Numbered from the stretch's first letter, positions 16,775 through 25,699 are shown. The stretch is DNA of 64,000 nucleotides from Bradyrhizobium prioriisuperbiae (GCF_032397745.1 NZ_CP135921.1:4514501-4578500), one strand, 5' to 3'. Made by a program: numbers and translations. The notes: a model not told the origin generated them from the letters alone.

Positions 16775-18736
16775 ATGACCGAGCCCCTGATCGTTCTTGA
16801 CCAGCTCTGCCGCGTCTATGCGTCCGGCGACTCCACCGTTGTCGCGCTCGATCACGTCGACATCCGCATTGCGGCCGGCGAGATGGTCGCGATCGTAGGC
16901 GCGTCCGGTTCCGGCAAGTCGACACTGATGAACATCCTCGGTTGTCTCGACCAGCCGACCTCCGGTCACTACCGCATCACCGGGCGCGATGTCGGGGCGC
17001 TGACCATGGACGAGCTCGCCGAATTGCGGCGCGAGCATTTCGGCTTCATCTTCCAGCGCTATCACCTGTTCGGCGAACTCACCGCGATCGGCAATGTGGA
17101 AATGCCGGCGGTGTACGCCGGCCTGTCGTCCACTCAGCGCCGCGATCAGGCGGCGCGCCTGCTCGCGCGCCTCGGCATGGCCAACCGCCAGACGCACACC
17201 CCGGGGCAGCTCTCGGGCGGCCAGCAGCAGCGCGTCTCCATTGCCCGCGCCCTCATCAACGGCGCCGACGTGATCCTGGCGGACGAGCCGACCGGCGCGC
17301 TTGACAGCCGCAGCGGCGAGGAGGTGCTGCGCATCCTGGACGAGATCCACACCGAAGGCCGCACTGTGATCATCGTCACCCATGACATGGCGGTGGCCCG
17401 CCGCGCCCGGCGCATCATCGAGATGCACGACGGCAAGGTGATATCGGACCAGCCCAATCCCGGCGGGCGTGCCGCCATGACAGCGGGCCGCGCGGCCGCG
17501 CGTGCCGCGGCGGCGGCATCAGGCTGGTATGCCGGATGGGGCCGCTTCCGCGAAGCGCTGCGCATGGCGCTGCTGTCGATGAACGCCCATCGCCTGCGCG
17601 CGTTCCTGACCATGCTCGGCATCATCATCGGCGTGATGTCGGTGGTCTGCGTGGTCGCGCTGGGCTCCGGCTCGCAGGAGCGGGTGCTTGCCAACATCAA
17701 CAGCCTCGGCACCAATACGCTCGAGGTCTTTCCAGGCAAGGATTTCGGCGACACCCGCTCGGGCAAGATCAAAACCCTGGTGCTGGCGGATGCGCGCATA
17801 CTGGCGCAGCAGCCGTATGTGGCTGCGGTGACGCCGACGGTGTCGACCTCGAGCACGCTGCGGTTTGGTGCGATCGAGGCCAGCGCGCAGGTCAGCGGCG
17901 TCGGCGAGCAGTATTTTCAGGTCAAAGGCACCCAGCTCGCCGAAGGCAGCTTCATCGATGCCGATAGCGTCCGCAGCTACGCCCAGGATGCGGTGATCGA
18001 CGACAATGCACGCAAGGCGCTGTTTCCCGACGGCGCGGCAAGCCCGGTCGGCCGCATCATCCTGGTCGGGCGCGTGCCCTGCCGTATCGTGGGCGTCACC
18101 CGTCCGCAGCAGGGCGGCTTCGGCTCCAGTGCCAATCCCACGGTCTATCTGCCCTACACCACGGTGCAGGCGCGTTTCCTCGGCGACCGATCACTGCGCA
18201 GCATCAGCATCCGCGTCAGCGACACCACCTCGACCGACAACGCCGAGCAGGCGGTCACGCGTCTCCTGACCGAGCGCCACAACGGCAAGGACTTTTTTAT
18301 TCTCAACACCGACGACATCCGCCGCACCATCCAGAGCACCACCCAGATCCTGACGCTGCTGGTGGCCGCCATCGCCGTGATCTCGCTGATCGTCGGCGGC
18401 ATCGGCGTAATGAACATCATGCTGGTGTCGGTGTCCGAGCGTGTCAGCGAGATCGGCGTGCGGATGGCGGTCGGCGCGCGCCAGGCCGATATCCTGCAGC
18501 AGTTCCTGATCGAAGCCGTGCTGGTGTGCCTGATCGGCGGCGCGCTCGGCGTCGGCTTTGCGCTCGGCTTCGGCGCTGCGTTCAACGCCTTCGATGTGGG
18601 ATTTCGGCTGATCTATTCGACCACATCGATCGTCGTCGCCGTCGTCTCCTCGACCATCATCGGCATCGCGTTCGGTTACATGCCGGCCCGCAACGCGTCG
18701 CGCCTGGATCCGGTGGCGGCGCTGTCGCGGGAGTAG
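16775..18736 (+). CDS. macB: MacB-like ABC transporter, fused ATPase and permease
   Basis: This 653-residue inner-membrane protein has an N-terminal ATPase with Walker A GASGSGKST (42-50), signature LSGGQQQR and Walker B VILADEPTGALD, then a first transmembrane helix (FLTMLGIIIGVMSVVCVV). A large periplasmic domain and three C-terminal helices in an FtsX-like module follow (LVAAIAVISLIVGGIGVMNI). This is the standard MacB layout. It uses ATP in the cytoplasm to drive substrate from the periplasm through MacA and the outer-membrane channel. The gene starts one base after macA. Confidence 0.92.
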   Translation: MTEPLIVLDQLCRVYASGDSTVVALDHVDIRIAAGEMVAIVGASGSGKSTLMNILGCLDQPTSGHYRITGRDVGALTMDELAELRREHFGFIFQRYHLFGELTAIGNVEMPAVYAGLSSTQRRDQAARLLARLGMANRQTHTPGQLSGGQQQRVSIARALINGADVILADEPTGALDSRSGEEVLRILDEIHTEGRTVIIVTHDMAVARRARRIIEMHDGKVISDQPNPGGRAAMTAGRAAARAAAAASGWYAGWGRFREALRMALLSMNAHRLRAFLTMLGIIIGVMSVVCVVALGSGSQERVLANINSLGTNTLEVFPGKDFGDTRSGKIKTLVLADARILAQQPYVAAVTPTVSTSSTLRFGAIEASAQVSGVGEQYFQVKGTQLAEGSFIDADSVRSYAQDAVIDDNARKALFPDGAASPVGRIILVGRVPCRIVGVTRPQQGGFGSSANPTVYLPYTTVQARFLGDRSLRSISIRVSDTTSTDNAEQAVTRLLTERHNGKDFFILNTDDIRRTIQSTTQILTLLVAAIAVISLIVGGIGVMNIMLVSVSERVSEIGVRMAVGARQADILQQFLIEAVLVCLIGGALGVGFALGFGAAFNAFDVGFRLIYSTTSIVVAVVSSTIIGIAFGYMPARNASRLDPVAALSRE

Positions 18737-18748
18737 GCTGGATGTCTC

Positions 18749-18822
18749 GCGGCGATCTGCCGTTGGCGTCATCCCATCGAACGGTGTCTCGACGGGATCG
18801 AACACCTCAGGCAGATCGCCGC
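18749..18822 (+). terminator. Long inverted repeat after macB
   Basis: GCGGCGATCTGCC at 18749-18761 and GGCAGATCGCCGC at 18810-18822 are perfect 13-bp arms around a 48-base loop that itself contains shorter complementarities. It lies just after the macB stop and before a convergent gene. No T-run follows, so a factor-independent terminator is not certain. Confidence 0.45.
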
Positions 18823-18858
18823 GCTCGTCGTCAGACGCGCCGACGATGTCCGCGCCCG

Positions 18859-19149
18859 TTACTTGCCCTGGATCAGCAGGCCCAGCGGGGCGAGCGGGCC
18901 GACCGGCATCAGCTCGTAGGTCATCAGTTTTGCGGCAGTCAGCGGCAGTGCCTCGACGGCCGCCTTGGCCTGCTCGAGTGACGCCACGTTCATGAGAAAG
19001 ATCGGTCCGGCATTTTCGCGAAACCAGAACTGCTCGATGATGCCCTCGAGATAGTGCTTGAGGGTGGCGGGGACTTCGCTCGGCAGGTACTTCTGCCGCA
19101 GCTCCGGCGTCAGCGGGGTGTTGATCGTTCCGACAGCCATAACCTTCAT
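18859..19149 (-). CDS. Small muconolactone isomerase / YciI-like dimeric barrel protein
   Basis: This 96-residue cytoplasmic protein has the look of a ferredoxin-like alpha/beta barrel of the muconolactone delta-isomerase/YciI type: a beta strand start (VMAVGTINT), a helix, a second strand (AGPIFLMNVASLEQAKAAVE), then YELMPVGPL at the end. It may be an enzyme or only a ligand-binding dimer. AAGGAG precedes the start. It is divergent from a GlxA-type regulator, which may control it. Confidence 0.6.
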   Translation of the reverse strand: MKVMAVGTINTPLTPELRQKYLPSEVPATLKHYLEGIIEQFWFRENAGPIFLMNVASLEQAKAAVEALPLTAAKLMTYELMPVGPLAPLGLLIQGK

Positions 19150-19259
19150 GGGAAATCTCCTTGTTCGGACGTCACTGCGACGTTCGGCAGGGATGGTTCT
19201 AGCGTCGGGGCCGCAAAACCAGTATTGTCGTAAATGCCAACTTTAGGGCCATTTACGCC

Positions 19260-20225
19260 ATGCGCATTGCCATCCTTGCCCTCGACGGACTGTTCGACAC
19301 CGGGCTCACCGTGGCGCTCGATGCATTCGCCATCGCAAGCCGGTTTGCGGCCCGGGACATGGGTGGGACGCCGCGTTTCGATGTGTCGATCGTGGGCGTA
19401 CGCAAGAAAGTGCGCTCTGGTCTTGGACTGGCGATCCCTGTGCAGGCCGTCACGCCCGATCTGAAACCGGACTGGGTGATCGTGCCGGCGTTGACGACGT
19501 CGACTCCGGACTTGCTGGTCCCCGCGCTTGCACGCGCGGATGTAAGGCAGGCGAGGGCGCAACTGCTGGCATGGCACGATGACGGCGTTCGTCTCGCGGC
19601 CTCCTGCATCGGCTCCTTCATTCTGGCGGAGACCGGACTGCTCGATCATCAGGAAGCCACCACCACCTGGTGGCTGGCGCCACTGTTTCGGCAGCGCTAC
19701 CCCGATGTCTCGCTTGATGAATCGCGCATGCTGGTGCCCTCGGATGTGGGAGTGACAGCCGGCGCGGCGATGGGGCACCTTGATCTCGCGCTCTGGCTGA
19801 TCCGCAGAGCCAGTCCGGACTTGGCCGCTGTCGTCTCGCGTTATCTGCTCGCCGACATCCGCTCCTCCCAGGCGCCCTACATCATTCCCAATCATCTGGC
19901 ACAGGCAGACCCGCTTGTTCTGCGTTTCGAACAATGGTCCCGGAAAAATCTCAAGGCAGGCTTCTCGTTGCAGGATGCCGCCAAGGCGCTGGCAACAAGC
20001 GCGCGCACCTTGCAGCGCCGGTGCGAAGCGGTGCTCGGCAAATCGCCGCTGGCCTACTTCCAGGATCTGCGCGTCGAGCGCGCGCGATCTCTTCTGCACG
20101 GCAGCGGTCTCGACCTCGACGCCATCGCGGCCGAAGTCGGTTATGTCGATGGCGCCACGCTGCGCACCCTGTTGCGTCAGCGCCTGGGGCGCGGGGTGCG
20201 CGATCTTCGCGCCGATCTGCGCTGA
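19260..20225 (+). CDS. GlxA-family AraC-type regulator (DJ-1/PfpI + HTH)
   Basis: The protein has 321 residues. The N-terminal 190 form a DJ-1/PfpI amidase-like domain, with the nucleophile-elbow region AASCIGSFILAETGLL retaining a Cys. The C-terminal 100 residues are an AraC helix-turn-helix pair (FSLQDAAKALATSARTLQRR; LDLDAIAAEVGYVDGATL). It probably senses a small amine or amide-like compound and activates nearby genes, perhaps the divergent 18859 gene. Its last 49 bases overlap the end of the convergent MocR-type gene. Confidence 0.87.
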   Translation: MRIAILALDGLFDTGLTVALDAFAIASRFAARDMGGTPRFDVSIVGVRKKVRSGLGLAIPVQAVTPDLKPDWVIVPALTTSTPDLLVPALARADVRQARAQLLAWHDDGVRLAASCIGSFILAETGLLDHQEATTTWWLAPLFRQRYPDVSLDESRMLVPSDVGVTAGAAMGHLDLALWLIRRASPDLAAVVSRYLLADIRSSQAPYIIPNHLAQADPLVLRFEQWSRKNLKAGFSLQDAAKALATSARTLQRRCEAVLGKSPLAYFQDLRVERARSLLHGSGLDLDAIAAEVGYVDGATLRTLLRQRLGRGVRDLRADLR

Positions 20226-21727
20226 AGGACCTCTGCGAGGCGCCGGGTTGCGAGATCGGTTTCGGCAGCCGTCAGGCCGGAGAACCCGAGCAGCAAGCGC
20301 GGCTCGGGCGGCGTGCGGATGTGCATCGGTGAGATCGGGATCACGACCACGCCACCTGCGAGGGCTGCGTGTGCCAGGGCGCGATCATCCTGCCAGGTGC
20401 CGGTGCTGTTCGCCGTCAGATAAACGCCCTGCTCGGGGCGCAATGCGACGAGGTGATCCGAAAGTCGCTCTTGAAGAAGATCGAACAGCAGATCGCGCGA
20501 GGCGCGCGAACTTTCGCGCAGACGCCGCAGGTGCGCGGGGAAGTAGCCTTCGTTCAGGAAGTCCGCCACCACGAGCTGGTGCAGCGGGGCAGGGAAGCGG
20601 TCGATGACGGGCCGTACGGCGCGAAATGCGGCGGCCAGATCGTCGGGGACGACGAGATAACCGACCCGGATGCCAGGCACCAGCGCCTTGCTGAAAGACC
20701 CTGCGTAGATCACGCGGCCGCCGGCATCGAGGCCCTGCAGCGAGGCGATGGGGTGGCCCTCATAGCGAAACTCGCTGTCATAGTCGTCCTCGATGATCCA
20801 GCAGCCGCGCTGCTGCGCGAAGGCAAGAAGCTGCAGCCGGCGGGCCAGCGGCAGCGCCGAACCACAGGGATATTGATGGGAGGGCGTGACGTAGATCAGG
20901 GCCGGGGCGGGACCGTCGGAGGCGTCGAGCGTCTCGGTCACCATCCCCTTCGCATCAACAGGCACGCCGACGATCCGTGCGCCGTTCAGCAACAGGGCCT
21001 GCCGCGCCGGCGGGTAGCAGGGGTCTTCGACCAGCGCGGTGTCGCCGGGAGACATCAGCACGCGAATGGCGAGATCGAGTCCTTGCTGGGTGCCCGATGT
21101 GATGAAAACCTGCCGCGGGTCGCAGCGCACGCCTCTGGATGCCATGAGATAAGCGGCGACCGCCTCTCTCAAGGCGGACTCCCCCTGCGGATCGCGATAG
21201 CCGTCGTGGGCATAGTCGATGTGCCGATGCGCGAGCCGCTTCAGGAGGATCGCCGTTCGCTGATCGTGAATGACGCGCCCGGTGGCGAAGGCCATCTGTG
21301 CCGGAGGGGCCGTTTCCAGGCTCAACGCCAGTCGCGCGGCCGCGGAAATGCCGCGCTTGCGACCGTCGGCCTTGGTGCCGCGGGAGGCATTGCCTTGCAC
21401 TTTCGGCAAAGGCAGGTTGTCGGTGACGTAGGTTCCCGATCCGTGCTTGCCTGTCGCATAACCTTCCGCGATCAGCATCTCATAGGCCTCAGCGACAAGC
21501 CCCCGCGACAGCGACCATTCGGTGGACGCCGTCCGGGTCGACGGCAGGCGAGCCCCCGCCCGCAGCGTGCCTCCGACGATGCTGTCCCGGAGCTGCAAAT
21601 AGAGTTGCCGCACCGCCGGGACCGGCAAAGCCGAATCGATCACGGGCCGAAAACCGGCCGCCGCGCTCTCGCGCCGCATCGTTGTCTTCGAGACAGTCGT
21701 CTTCGGGAAAGTGGCCTGTTTGGACAT
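20177..21727 (-). CDS. MocR/PdxR-family regulator (GntR HTH + aminotransferase fold)
   Basis: The protein has 516 residues. An N-terminal GntR winged helix (YLQLRDSIVGGTLRAGARLP; LSRGLVAEAYEMLIAEGY) is linked to a fold-type I aminotransferase-like domain, with the PLP-binding Lys in YAGSFSKALVPGIRVG. Such proteins bind PLP and an amino compound and act on direct-repeat operators. It is divergent from an MFS transporter, its likely target. The 3' end overlaps the convergent GlxA-type gene by 49 bases. Confidence 0.9.
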   Translation of the reverse strand: MSKQATFPKTTVSKTTMRRESAAAGFRPVIDSALPVPAVRQLYLQLRDSIVGGTLRAGARLPSTRTASTEWSLSRGLVAEAYEMLIAEGYATGKHGSGTYVTDNLPLPKVQGNASRGTKADGRKRGISAAARLALSLETAPPAQMAFATGRVIHDQRTAILLKRLAHRHIDYAHDGYRDPQGESALREAVAAYLMASRGVRCDPRQVFITSGTQQGLDLAIRVLMSPGDTALVEDPCYPPARQALLLNGARIVGVPVDAKGMVTETLDASDGPAPALIYVTPSHQYPCGSALPLARRLQLLAFAQQRGCWIIEDDYDSEFRYEGHPIASLQGLDAGGRVIYAGSFSKALVPGIRVGYLVVPDDLAAAFRAVRPVIDRFPAPLHQLVVADFLNEGYFPAHLRRLRESSRASRDLLFDLLQERLSDHLVALRPEQGVYLTANSTGTWQDDRALAHAALAGGVVVIPISPMHIRTPPEPRLLLGFSGLTAAETDLATRRLAEVLQRRSARRSRTPRPRR

Positions 21728-21780
21728 CGGAAAGTGGCCCTTTTTAAGTTATAATAATTAAATAATGTCAGGCCACTTTC
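21706..21780. promoter_or_regulatory. Candidate MocR operator cluster
   Basis: GGAAAGTGGCC occurs at 21706-21716 and again at 21729-21739 as a direct repeat 23 bp apart. The inverted copy GGCCACTTTC is at 21771-21780. Between them lies an AT-rich stretch (TTATAATAATTAAATAAT) suitable for -10 elements of both divergent genes. MocR regulators typically bind direct repeats of this size spaced by about two helical turns. Confidence 0.55.
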
Positions 21781-21797
21781 AAGAGTGGTCAGGTCCC

Positions 21798-22985
21798 ATG
21801 CGCAAATCGTCCGCACAGTTTCTGTTTCTCGGCACCATGCTGGCGGCAGCCGGCTATGGCGCCACGTTCCTGCTGTCAGCCTACTACCGTGCGCATGGCG
21901 GCAGCGACCTCGACACCGGCACGACCCTCGGGGCCGCCATGCTCGGCACCTTCATCGGTGTGCCGCTTGTGGGCTGGTTCTCCGGGCGTTTCGACGCCGC
22001 GCGTTTGAGCGCGATCGCATCCTGCGCCGTGGGGTGTGGCTTTCTGCTGCTGGCTTTCAGCACGGGCGGCACGCTGGCTGTGTCGCTGACGTCCGGTGTC
22101 CTGGTCGGCCTCGGCTGGGGCATGTTTTATGTCGGTGCGCCGATGTCGCTCTCGGAACGTGTCACGGACAGCGATCGCGGCTTCTGGTTCACACGCTTCG
22201 GCGCCTTCCAGATGGCGGGCATCGGAGGGGGGCCGCTGGTCCTCAACCTGGCCGTCGATCAGGCGGGCCTCTCGATCGAGACGACATTCCGGCTGGTCGG
22301 TTTTGCCTGTCTTGTTGCCGGGCTGTCGCTGTGGGTGTTCTCCACGCTGGCGCCCGGTGCGCCCCGTTCGTTCTCGCTGCGGTCATGGGTGCGCCCGATC
22401 GGCGTCATTGCGCGCAGCGCATCTGTGCGCCCCATCCTGATGGTCGGCTTCGGCGCCTGCGTCTTTTCCGGCCTGTTGACCTTCCAGTCGTCCCTGGTCG
22501 CGGGAACGTCCGCGAAAGCCTCGACCTTCTTCGCCGTCTACGCCATCACGGTGGTTGCCGGCCGCCTGCTGCTGGCGCGCACCCTGGCGTCATTGCCGCA
22601 GGACCAGCTTGCCGCGGGTTTGCTGGTGTCCATGACCCTTGGCGTGGTGGCGATGTTCGGCGTCGGTTTCCATCCGGCGTTCCAGATCCTGTCCGCGGTG
22701 CTGACCGGCATCGGCTATGGTCTGGTCTATTCCGTGATCCAGACCTGGGCGGTCAACGACACCGAGGCAAAATATCGCCACGCCGCACTGACATGGTTCG
22801 TGCTGTCCTACTTCATCGGCGTCTTTGGATTTCCCGTGATCGGGGGATGGATGCTGGTCCACCTCGGGCGCAGCGCTTTTCTGGGCGCGCTCCTGGTCGC
22901 CGCACTGTCGGAACTCGCCATCCTCTACGGCGGACGATCGAAGGCAAGCGATGGGGCACGGCTCACGTCGAAGACTGCGGGATAG
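21798..22985 (+). CDS. MFS transporter
   Basis: This ~395-residue inner-membrane carrier has about twelve hydrophobic helices (FLFLGTMLAAAGYGATFLL at the start; VVAMFGVGFHPAFQILSAVL later). The loop after helix 2 reads GWFSGRFDAAR, a variant of the MFS motif. The ATG at 21798 is preferred because transmembrane helix 1 begins there and the upstream ATG at 21765 lies in the operator region with no ribosome binding site. It is divergent from a MocR-type regulator and probably exports or imports an amino-compound-like effector. Confidence 0.85.
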   Translation: MRKSSAQFLFLGTMLAAAGYGATFLLSAYYRAHGGSDLDTGTTLGAAMLGTFIGVPLVGWFSGRFDAARLSAIASCAVGCGFLLLAFSTGGTLAVSLTSGVLVGLGWGMFYVGAPMSLSERVTDSDRGFWFTRFGAFQMAGIGGGPLVLNLAVDQAGLSIETTFRLVGFACLVAGLSLWVFSTLAPGAPRSFSLRSWVRPIGVIARSASVRPILMVGFGACVFSGLLTFQSSLVAGTSAKASTFFAVYAITVVAGRLLLARTLASLPQDQLAAGLLVSMTLGVVAMFGVGFHPAFQILSAVLTGIGYGLVYSVIQTWAVNDTEAKYRHAALTWFVLSYFIGVFGFPVIGGWMLVHLGRSAFLGALLVAALSELAILYGGRSKASDGARLTSKTAG

Positions 22986-23048
22986 TTCAGCGCAGTTCTT
23001 TCACAAGCGGGTGCTGTCGCGTTCAGCGATATCCTGGGTGTGAGCGTG

Positions 23049-23531
23049 TTACGCGATCGCGGTGATCTCGAGCTCTTGGCCGGGCGGGCCGGCCACATCG
23101 CCGACAGCCTTGCCCAGCAGCAGCCGGGCCACCGGCGAGACGAAGGAAATGGAGCCGGCCTTGGGGTCGGCTTCGTCTTCTCCCACGATACGATACGTTT
23201 GGACGCGGCCATCATCTCGCGAAAAAGTCACGGTACTGCCAAAGGCGACCGTGTCGGCTGACGTTGGAGCGGCCATGACCTGAGCAGTTCGAACCCGTGT
23301 CGCAAAATAGCGCGCATCACGCAGCGGATTGGCCGATTGCCGCCGCCGTTCATTCACGTCATCGATCTTTTGCGCCGTCTCGTAAGCCTCGCGCGCCTGG
23401 GCCAGTTGAGCTTCCAGCGCCTTCAACCCCGCTTCCGTCACAAGGTTCGGATGCGGCGAAACCGGGCGGTCGGGCAGCGCGGTCTCCGACGCGGTTTCGG
23501 CACTCTCTTCCTTGGTGAAGGCAACACTCAA
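23049..23531 (-). CDS. GreA/GreB-family transcription elongation factor-like protein
   Basis: This 160-residue protein has an N-terminal coiled-coil region (LEAQLAQAREAYETAQKI) and a C-terminal FKBP-like GreA domain (VAFGSTVTFSRDDGRVQTY, ISFVSPVARLLLGKAVGD). Gre factors stimulate RNA cleavage in backtracked RNA polymerase. The coiled coil here is basic and lacks an obvious acidic DxxE-type tip, so it may be a Gre-like modulator instead of a true cleavage factor. The start is TTG at 23531, set by a strong AAAAGGAG. Confidence 0.78.
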   Translation of the reverse strand: MSVAFTKEESAETASETALPDRPVSPHPNLVTEAGLKALEAQLAQAREAYETAQKIDDVNERRRQSANPLRDARYFATRVRTAQVMAAPTSADTVAFGSTVTFSRDDGRVQTYRIVGEDEADPKAGSISFVSPVARLLLGKAVGDVAGPPGQELEITAIA

Positions 23532-23558
23532 ACCCGGAACTCCTTTTAACGCCTGATA

Positions 23559-23939
23559 TCAGGCCTCTCGTTCGACAAGATGCACACGCGAGGGGGCAGG
23601 GTCAAACCGGTCGGCGAAATACTGGGTTTCGCTGGCCACCAGTCCGTCACGGAATTCCATGATGCTGACCACGTAGGATGGTGTGCCGTCATAGGTCAGG
23701 ATGTATTCCGTGACCCAGAGATCGCCGCCTCCGACAATTCGCTGCACCGTGAAACGTTTCCTGTTGGGCTGGAGGAACCGGCTCTGCTGAATGTTGCGCC
23801 GGCCGCGGATCCGCTCGCCGGATTGCGGATAATGCAGCACGGCGTCCTCCCGGTAGATGTCGTGTTCGACCTCGAAATCGCTCGCGTCCGAAGCTGCCCA
23901 ATGGCGTTCCAGCGCCGCCCGTATGGTTCGATCGTCCAT
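23559..23939 (-). CDS. NTF2-like / SnoaL-type protein
   Basis: The protein has 126 residues from the ATG at 23939, which follows GGGAG. It has the cone-shaped NTF2-like pattern: an N-terminal helix (ALERHWAASDASDF), an acidic turn (HDIYREDAVLHYPQS), then strands with IMEFRDGLVASETQYFADRF. Such proteins bind small ligands or act as isomerases or hydrolases; function is not predictable. It lies downstream of the methyltransferase promoter region on the opposite strand. Confidence 0.7.
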   Translation of the reverse strand: MDDRTIRAALERHWAASDASDFEVEHDIYREDAVLHYPQSGERIRGRRNIQQSRFLQPNRKRFTVQRIVGGGDLWVTEYILTYDGTPSYVVSIMEFRDGLVASETQYFADRFDPAPSRVHLVEREA

Positions 23940-24063
23940 CTGTGTCTCCCACCTGCGCTCACAACGCGCGGGAAGCTTACATTGAAGTCGCGGTGTGTTC
24001 ACGTGGTGACCTGTCAGCCTTTGCACCCGTGAAGGCCTGGACGCGAGGCTTCTCGTCATGTTA

Positions 24064-24082
24064 TGTAACTTTTGAAGTTACA
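24064..24082. promoter_or_regulatory. 19-bp palindrome TGTAACTT-N3-AAGTTACA
   Basis: Perfect 8-bp arms with a 3-bp centre lie in the divergent intergenic region between the NTF2-like gene (start 23939) and the methyltransferase gene (start 24141). The form suits a dimeric repressor or activator. No regulator gene is adjacent, so its owner is unknown. Confidence 0.5.
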
Positions 24083-24140
24083 AATTGGTGTCGATCGTCT
24101 ATTGATGGCTCCATATCTCAATGTTCCAAGGTGACAGGCC

Positions 24141-24809
24141 GTGAACTCCTCTTGCTTCGATGCACAATTCGCCAGTTGTTACGCGGAAGGCCCGCCGCGG
24201 CAGGTTCCGGGCTTTGATGGCCTTCATCGCATGATGTCGCTGCTGCTCACTGAGCGAACACCGTCGAATGGCCGCGTGCTGGTCCTGGGTGCGGGCGGCG
24301 GATTGGAACTGAAGGCGCTGGCCGAAGCGCATTCCGGATGGTCGTTCGATGGCGTGGACCCGTCGGCCGACATGCTCAGACTGGCCGAGCGGACGGTCGG
24401 GCCGCACGCCGCGCGAATGCGCCTTCACGAAGGTACCATCGTCGATGCGCCGGAAGGCCCGTTCGATGCCGCCACGTGCGTGCTGACCCTTCACTTTGTC
24501 CCGCGCGATCAGCGTCTCCCGACGCTGAAACAAATTCGCCGTCGCCTCAAGCCCGGCGCTCCCTTTGTCGTCGCTCATATCAGTTTCCCGCAAACCGAGC
24601 CCGAGCGCTCGATGTGGCTTGCGCGTCATGTCGCTTATGGCGGCACCGACCCCGCTCATGCGGAGAGTGCGCGGCAAGCCATGAGCACCAGACTGTCGAT
24701 CATGGCGCCCGAGGACGATGAAGCCATGCTGCGCGATGCAGGCTTTGCCGACGTCAGCTTGTTTTATGCGGGGCTAAGCTTCAAAGGCTGGGTGGCCTAC
24801 GCCGGATAG
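24141..24809 (+). CDS. SAM-dependent methyltransferase, class I
   Basis: This 222-residue cytoplasmic protein has motif I as RVLVLGAGGGLELKALAE (about 44-61), an acidic residue after the second strand (WSFDGVDPS), and motif IV/post-I as FDAATCVLTLHFVP. The C-terminal half is typical of small-molecule or lipid methyltransferases. It starts at GTG 24141 after AAGG. The acceptor is unknown. A palindrome at 24064 may control it. Confidence 0.85.
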   Translation: MNSSCFDAQFASCYAEGPPRQVPGFDGLHRMMSLLLTERTPSNGRVLVLGAGGGLELKALAEAHSGWSFDGVDPSADMLRLAERTVGPHAARMRLHEGTIVDAPEGPFDAATCVLTLHFVPRDQRLPTLKQIRRRLKPGAPFVVAHISFPQTEPERSMWLARHVAYGGTDPAHAESARQAMSTRLSIMAPEDDEAMLRDAGFADVSLFYAGLSFKGWVAYAG

Positions 24810-24825
24810 CGAGCGTGGCCCATAA

Positions 24826-24984
24826 AGTTCTGATCAAGAACTAAAATGGCCGATGATTTCAGAGGGCAGGGCCGAAGCCATGGTCTCACTGATCTACTTG
24901 CATAACATTATTAATGCAACGGGCGTTGGCACTTTGCGCTGGCAATGGCCCGGTTAAATCCGTTGACAGTTCTTATTTAGAACT
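24826..24984 (+). promoter_or_regulatory. Two identical-form operators AGTTCT-N5-AGAACT
   Basis: AGTTCT-GATCA-AGAACT at 24826-24842 and AGTTCT-TATTT-AGAACT at 24968-24984 share the same perfect arms and spacer length, 142 bp apart. TTGACA at 24963-24968 and TAGTGT at 24985-24990 (16-bp spacing) form a plausible promoter whose spacer is the second operator. This suggests repression of the flavin reductase gene at 25042, possibly with looping. Confidence 0.6.
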
Positions 24985-25041
24985 TAGTGTCACCTCCAAC
25001 TGTGCGGGCCGCTGGCCACGCATGACATCGGGAGGGCATGC

Positions 25042-25695
25042 ATGGATCCGTTGGATTTCCATTATTACGAGCCTGCGAAGGGCCACGGGCTGCGGCACAA
25101 CCCGTTCAACGCCATTGTCGCGCCGCGGCCCATCGGCTGGATTTCGTCGCGCAACGCGGCCGGGCAGCTCAATCTCGCGCCCTACAGCTTCTTCAACGCC
25201 TTCCTCTACGACCCGCCGATCATCGGATTCTCTTCGATCTCGTGGAAGGACACCGTCAAGAACGTCAGCGAGACCGGCGAATTCGTCTGGAATCTGGTGA
25301 CCATGGATCTGGGCGAACGCATGAACATGACGGCGGCACCGTTCGATCACGGCGTCAGCGAATTCGAGAGGGCGGGATTGACGCCGGTGCCGTGTCGCCA
25401 CGTCGCCGTGCCGCGGGTCGGCGAAAGCCGCGCCGCGATGGAATGCAAGGTGATCGAGGTCTCGCAACTGGCGAATGCGCGCGGCGAGAAGGTCGAGGGA
25501 TGGTTTGTCCTTGGCGAAGTCGTCGCCGTCTACATCGACAAGGCCTTGATCCAGGACGGCGTCTACAACACCGCGCTGGCGCGTCCCATCCTGCGCGCGG
25601 GCCGTGGTGGCGACTATTTCGAGGTCACCACCGACAACATGTTCGAGATGCAGCGTCCGCCCGGCAGCAGCCGGCCGGAATTCCATGGCAGCTGA
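25042..25695 (+). CDS. Flavin reductase-like FMN-binding protein
   Basis: This 217-residue protein has the split-barrel FMN-binding fold. NAIVAPRPIGWISSRNAAGQ and LAPYSFFNAFLYDPPIIGFS are the typical opening of this family, in which the backbone and Thr/Ser residues bind FMN phosphate. It could reduce flavin for a partner monooxygenase or act directly on a substrate. GGGAGG sets the start. A TctC-type binding protein follows after a dispersed repeat. Twin operators lie upstream. Confidence 0.83.
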   Translation: MDPLDFHYYEPAKGHGLRHNPFNAIVAPRPIGWISSRNAAGQLNLAPYSFFNAFLYDPPIIGFSSISWKDTVKNVSETGEFVWNLVTMDLGERMNMTAAPFDHGVSEFERAGLTPVPCRHVAVPRVGESRAAMECKVIEVSQLANARGEKVEGWFVLGEVVAVYIDKALIQDGVYNTALARPILRAGRGGDYFEVTTDNMFEMQRPPGSSRPEFHGS

Positions 25696-25699
25696 CGTC

